From contig NC_081408.1 in NCBI RefSeq assembly GCF_030272615.1, positions 203,528,191-203,588,190 of the forward strand: 60,000 bases of DNA, read 5' to 3'. This document shows positions 58,101-60,000 of the stretch, one piece after another. How positions within the stretch are numbered: position 1 is the stretch's first letter; every line of letters begins with the position of its first letter. Under the pieces are notes generated by a model. The model did no database searches. It was given only the letters and a program-made list of their open reading frames with translations, and was not told where the DNA came from. Both the position numbers and the translations under genes were made by a program. Source of the DNA: Cryptomeria japonica. Taxonomy: Eukaryota; Streptophyta; Pinopsida; Cupressales; Cupressaceae.

Positions 58101-58460
58101 TTGAGCACATTCAAGACTCCTTAAGACTCCTTTGTAGCATATGGGCAAACTGTTCACCAGTTCTAGATCCAGTCAACCAAGATAGAGCAAGAGATCAACA
58201 CAAGGTCTAGGGATCTGCAGGAGCTTCAACTAGTATTACTTCCATGACTGCAAATTCTCTAGAAATGCTATCTGAACCTGGATGCCTTGACAGTCACACA
58301 AGAACTAAGCACAATAGATGCCATGGAGGAATAGGTATCACAAATGCAGACAGAGAAGGAAGTGGCGACCTCCCTACTTGAGTCCTGGTCTCTTTCCATG
58401 AAATAATTTTTGCAAGACTATAAAGCAGTTTTTGACAAGTATTATTCATTATTGTCATAA
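55107..58460 (+). pseudogene. Unidentified 1,118-codon frame with Lys/Glu-rich tract (second ORF of the non-autonomous element)
   Basis: The same frame holds from the ATG at 55107 (or, more plausibly, 55128, MASASHTSSSTS) to the TAA at 58458: 3,354 bp without a frameshift. It contains 19 internal stops: TAG at 56010, 56460, 56778, 56892, 57153, 57234, 57381, 57591, 57858, 57903, 58092, 58164, 58260 and 58332; TGA at 55596, 57570 and 58245; TAA at 58122 and 58404. The N-terminal 300 residues look globular (AIHVVTSFCNTGEVPALRMV; YACMVIGYRTFSASRINSIS), with one hydrophobic segment, LLVGLFFYFQGYFLGVG, near residue 250. A basic Pro/Ser/Thr linker follows, then a Lys/Glu tract (about 57190-57560) and a helical coiled-coil C-terminus. 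I recognise no enzyme. It may be a structural or accessory protein of the element; an envelope-like role in Sireviruses is only a positional analogy. Confidence 0.6.
57190..57560 (+). repeat. Purine-only low-complexity tract coding the Lys/Glu region
   Basis: About 370 bp almost free of C and T on the + strand, built from GAAGAAGAAGAAAAGG-like triplets. Long frames on either strand here (Arg/Lys-rich or Ser/Phe/Leu-rich) are by-products of composition. Confidence 0.9.
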
Positions 58461-58787
58461 ACTCTTTTATATATATATATAGAAACAGGTTTTTTAGCGG
58501 TACTTTGTCATTGTTGGCAAAGGGGGAGAAGTATAGTATATGGTTTTAAATTTTGAAATTTTGGTATATCAGAGGGAGAAGTATCTATTTTGAAATTTTG
58601 ATATATGCTGTGATATATGCTATATGCTCTGATGATTATGCTCTGAATGCAAAATTGCTATACACTCTGTTGATTAAGGGATAGTGTATATGCTTAGGGG
58701 GAGCAATTTTGTTAATGACAAGTTTTTCTGTTGTAAAACACTTAGATGTCAAAATTTTATTTTCCTAAGTGTTGCCATCAATGCCAA
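58461..58787 (+). other. 3' non-coding region with repeated polypurine-like tracts
   Basis: AAAGGGGGAGAAGTATA (near 58519), AGAGGGAGAAGTATCT (near 58570) and TTAGGGGGAGCAATTTTG (near 58695) precede the final tract. A short TATATGCT repeat lies at about 58605-58630. Multiple such tracts before the 3' LTR are a known Sirevirus trait. Confidence 0.6.
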
Positions 58788-58797
58788 AGGGGGAGAT
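58788..58797 (+). promoter_or_regulatory. Polypurine tract of the four-knuckle element
   Basis: AAAGGGGGAGAT directly precedes the 3' LTR start TGTTGGCA. Confidence 0.85.
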
Positions 58798-58885
58798 TGT
58801 TGGCATTTTTGTGGTTTATGCTATTATTGTCATTGATGGACACACACTTGTATTGAGATCCCACTAATACATTTAGCTTAAAATT
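58798..58885 (+). repeat. Start of the 3' LTR, broken
   Basis: The first 65 bp are nearly identical to the start of the 5' LTR at 52183, with weaker similarity for another 20 bp. The rest of the 1.17 kb LTR is not found before the window ends, so it was replaced or pushed out by an insertion. Confidence 0.75.
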
Positions 58886-58892
58886 CTGATAG

Positions 58893-59068
58893 AGGTTTCC
58901 GACGGAGAAGGTATATTGTGATCAAACTTGATTTTTTTTTGAAAAAATGCCCGATTTCATCGGAATTCTGTCGATAATGCAACATTTGGTTTCGACGGAG
59001 AAGGAATTGGCAATGACATTAGGGTTTTTTTAGAAAAAGTGCCCGCATTCGTTGAAATTCTGACAAAC
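58893..59068 (+). repeat. Two diverged tandem copies of an 80-100 bp unit
   Basis: GTTTCCGACGGAGAAGG...TTTTTTTGAAAAAATGCCCG...GGAATTCTGTCGA is followed by GTTTCGACGGAGAAGG...TTTTTTTAGAAAAAGTGCCCG...GAAATTCTGACA. It lies just upstream of the possible exon and may be promoter-proximal. Confidence 0.65.
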
Positions 59069-59178
59069 GCGTGCATTACTTTAAAAAAAAAGAAAAGACC
59101 AAGTCATTTCATAAATCCCGCCTCTTTACAAAATCCCACCTCTCATTCAACGTCCTACCTCTATAGCGAACCTGTGGA

Positions 59179-59401
59179 GATCATTGGTGTGACAAACACA
59201 GCCACAGCAGGGAATGGGGGAATGAAGTGCTAAGGGTTGGCACATAACCAACGAGGATGACTGCAAGGGAGCCCAAAATGGGCTATGTAAATGGCGACGC
59301 CCGGGCTTCTGTCAATAGCAATAAGAGCTATAGATAGAGGAAGATGATTGATCATTGGTGTGACAAACATGGCCGCAGCGGGGAATGGGGGAATGAAGTG
59401 C
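59179..59401 (+). repeat. 52 bp direct duplication with 119 bp spacer
   Basis: 59179-59230 and 59350-59401 (GATCATTGGTGTGACAAACA... to ...GGGAATGAAGTGC) match at 48 of 52 positions. The second copy contains an ATG that reads ACA in the first. Confidence 0.85.
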
Positions 59402-59427
59402 ACTTGCATGGCAGAAACTCACGTTTG
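59369..59427 (+). other. Possible first coding exon (low support)
   Basis: ATG at 59369 opens MAAAGNGGMKCTCMAETHV, followed at 59428 by GTAAGC, a good plant splice-donor match after TTTG. The following DNA is T-rich and intron-like. The region upstream is GC-richer than the rest of the window (for example GGCGACGCCCGGGC near 59294). No second exon is visible before 60000 and I recognise no protein, so this could be chance. If real, the gene continues to the right of the window. Confidence 0.25.
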
Positions 59428-59431
59428 GTAA

Positions 59432-60000
59432 GCAGAAATTCATTCTATCTTATCTTCCATACAATGAACGCCTATTTCCATTCGTAAGAGAAGATTTCAT
59501 TTACTGTCAATGAAATCTTGATAACGGTGATTGTCTTTAATGGCTTCATTGTGTGCATAATTGATTGGCTCTTCACTCCTAAGACCTTCAAAAGTCTTTA
59601 CTGGCTTCATTGAGTCATTTTGTCTTCCAAATTCACCTACACCAACTTGAATTCTCCTTCAATGCTTGATTGCCTATTCACTTGGAATTGAATTGATTTT
59701 ATAACTAAGAGATCACTTGATTTTATATGTCTTGAAAGCATTTTATCCTGATGGCTTTACATTAAAGTACTTTCTCTTCTATCTGGTATTGGTGGAGCAG
59801 ATCCTTTTATGAGATGTAAGTTGAGAATATTTTATGAAAGGTCCCTAAATGAATACACTTTAAACTAATTTTAATATACCTTGAAGTGTGCAATATGGAA
59901 GGTTTTTATTCTTAATCTCCTACCCATTTCTTAATTTAAAAGATGATATCTTTATTAAATATCTTTATTAACTTGATTTCTCCTTCAATTCTTGATGAAT
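59432..60000. other. T-rich unassigned DNA to the window end
   Basis: No coding motif. Short direct repeats occur: TGGCTTCATTG at about 59541 and 59603, and AACTTGATTTCTCCTTCAAT-like copies at about 59647 and 59972. Confidence 0.4.

Larger units (their letters stand above)
52183..58885 (+). mobile_element. Non-autonomous Sirevirus-like element with four-knuckle gag and a second long frame
   Basis: On the + strand: 5' LTR 52183-53356, primer-binding site 53359-53370, gag-like frame 53395-54684, second frame 55107-58460, several purine-rich tracts, final polypurine tract 58788-58797, and a 3' LTR that starts at 58798 with the same first 65 bp as the 5' LTR (TGTTGGCATTTTTGTGGTTT) but becomes unrelated after about 58885. 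No protease, integrase, RT or RNase H motif occurs in the 5.4 kb interior. The primer-binding site variant and multiple AGGGGGAGA tracts near the 3' LTR are Sirevirus-like traits. It is inserted 35 bp inside the polypurine-tract end of an oppositely oriented element. Confidence 0.8.

Overview
This 60 kb window looks like nuclear, non-genic DNA from a large, repeat-rich plant genome. The AT-rich background, the density of nested and decayed LTR retrotransposons, primer-binding sites complementary to plant initiator tRNA-Met, and Tork-, Sirevirus- and plant Gypsy-like proteins would suit a gymnosperm or conifer. That taxon is an inference, since no diagnostic host gene is visible. I see no intact protein-coding gene, tRNA, rRNA or CRISPR array.

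Layout. 1-1670: tail of a LINE ORF2 relic. 1671-8588: old unassigned DNA. 8589-10857: internally deleted Copia element on the + strand. 10858-16010: a probable solo LTR, holding a 3.2 kb non-autonomous LTR element (11316-14533) that carries host-gene-like coding sequence, including a Raf-like protein kinase fragment. 16438-36290: two direct copies of one host block. Copy A carries Copia element E1 (16775-21858) and a LINE (22664-24267). Copy B carries a different Copia element E2 (29852-35090) and a different LINE fragment (35723-36019). Each copy keeps the empty site of the other's insertions. Between them lie two nested small LTR elements (24868-28755 and 26330-28569). 37242-44714: a Gypsy-like element with gag and protease remnants but no recognisable RT or integrase. 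45160-46594: Copia integrase/RT relic. 46600-49980: a Sirevirus-like element reduced to LTRs and gag. 50485-52148: a lone 3' LTR of another element. 52183 to beyond 58860: a non-autonomous Sirevirus-like element with a four-zinc-knuckle gag and a second, unidentified 1,118-codon frame. 58886-60000: unrelated DNA with short tandem duplications and one possible first exon.

How the parts relate. The LTR elements with only gag, only cargo, or no recognisable coding would depend on pol proteins from relatives such as E1, E2 or full-length Sireviruses. All copies here look dead or non-autonomous. The most unusual signal is in the two cargo-bearing elements (11316-14533 and 52183-58860). Long stretches of their cargo stay in one frame over 1.05 and 3.35 kb with no frameshift, broken almost only by stop codons of which most are TAG. 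That fits C-to-T decay of CAG codons at methylated CHG sites, or, less likely, tolerated amber codons.
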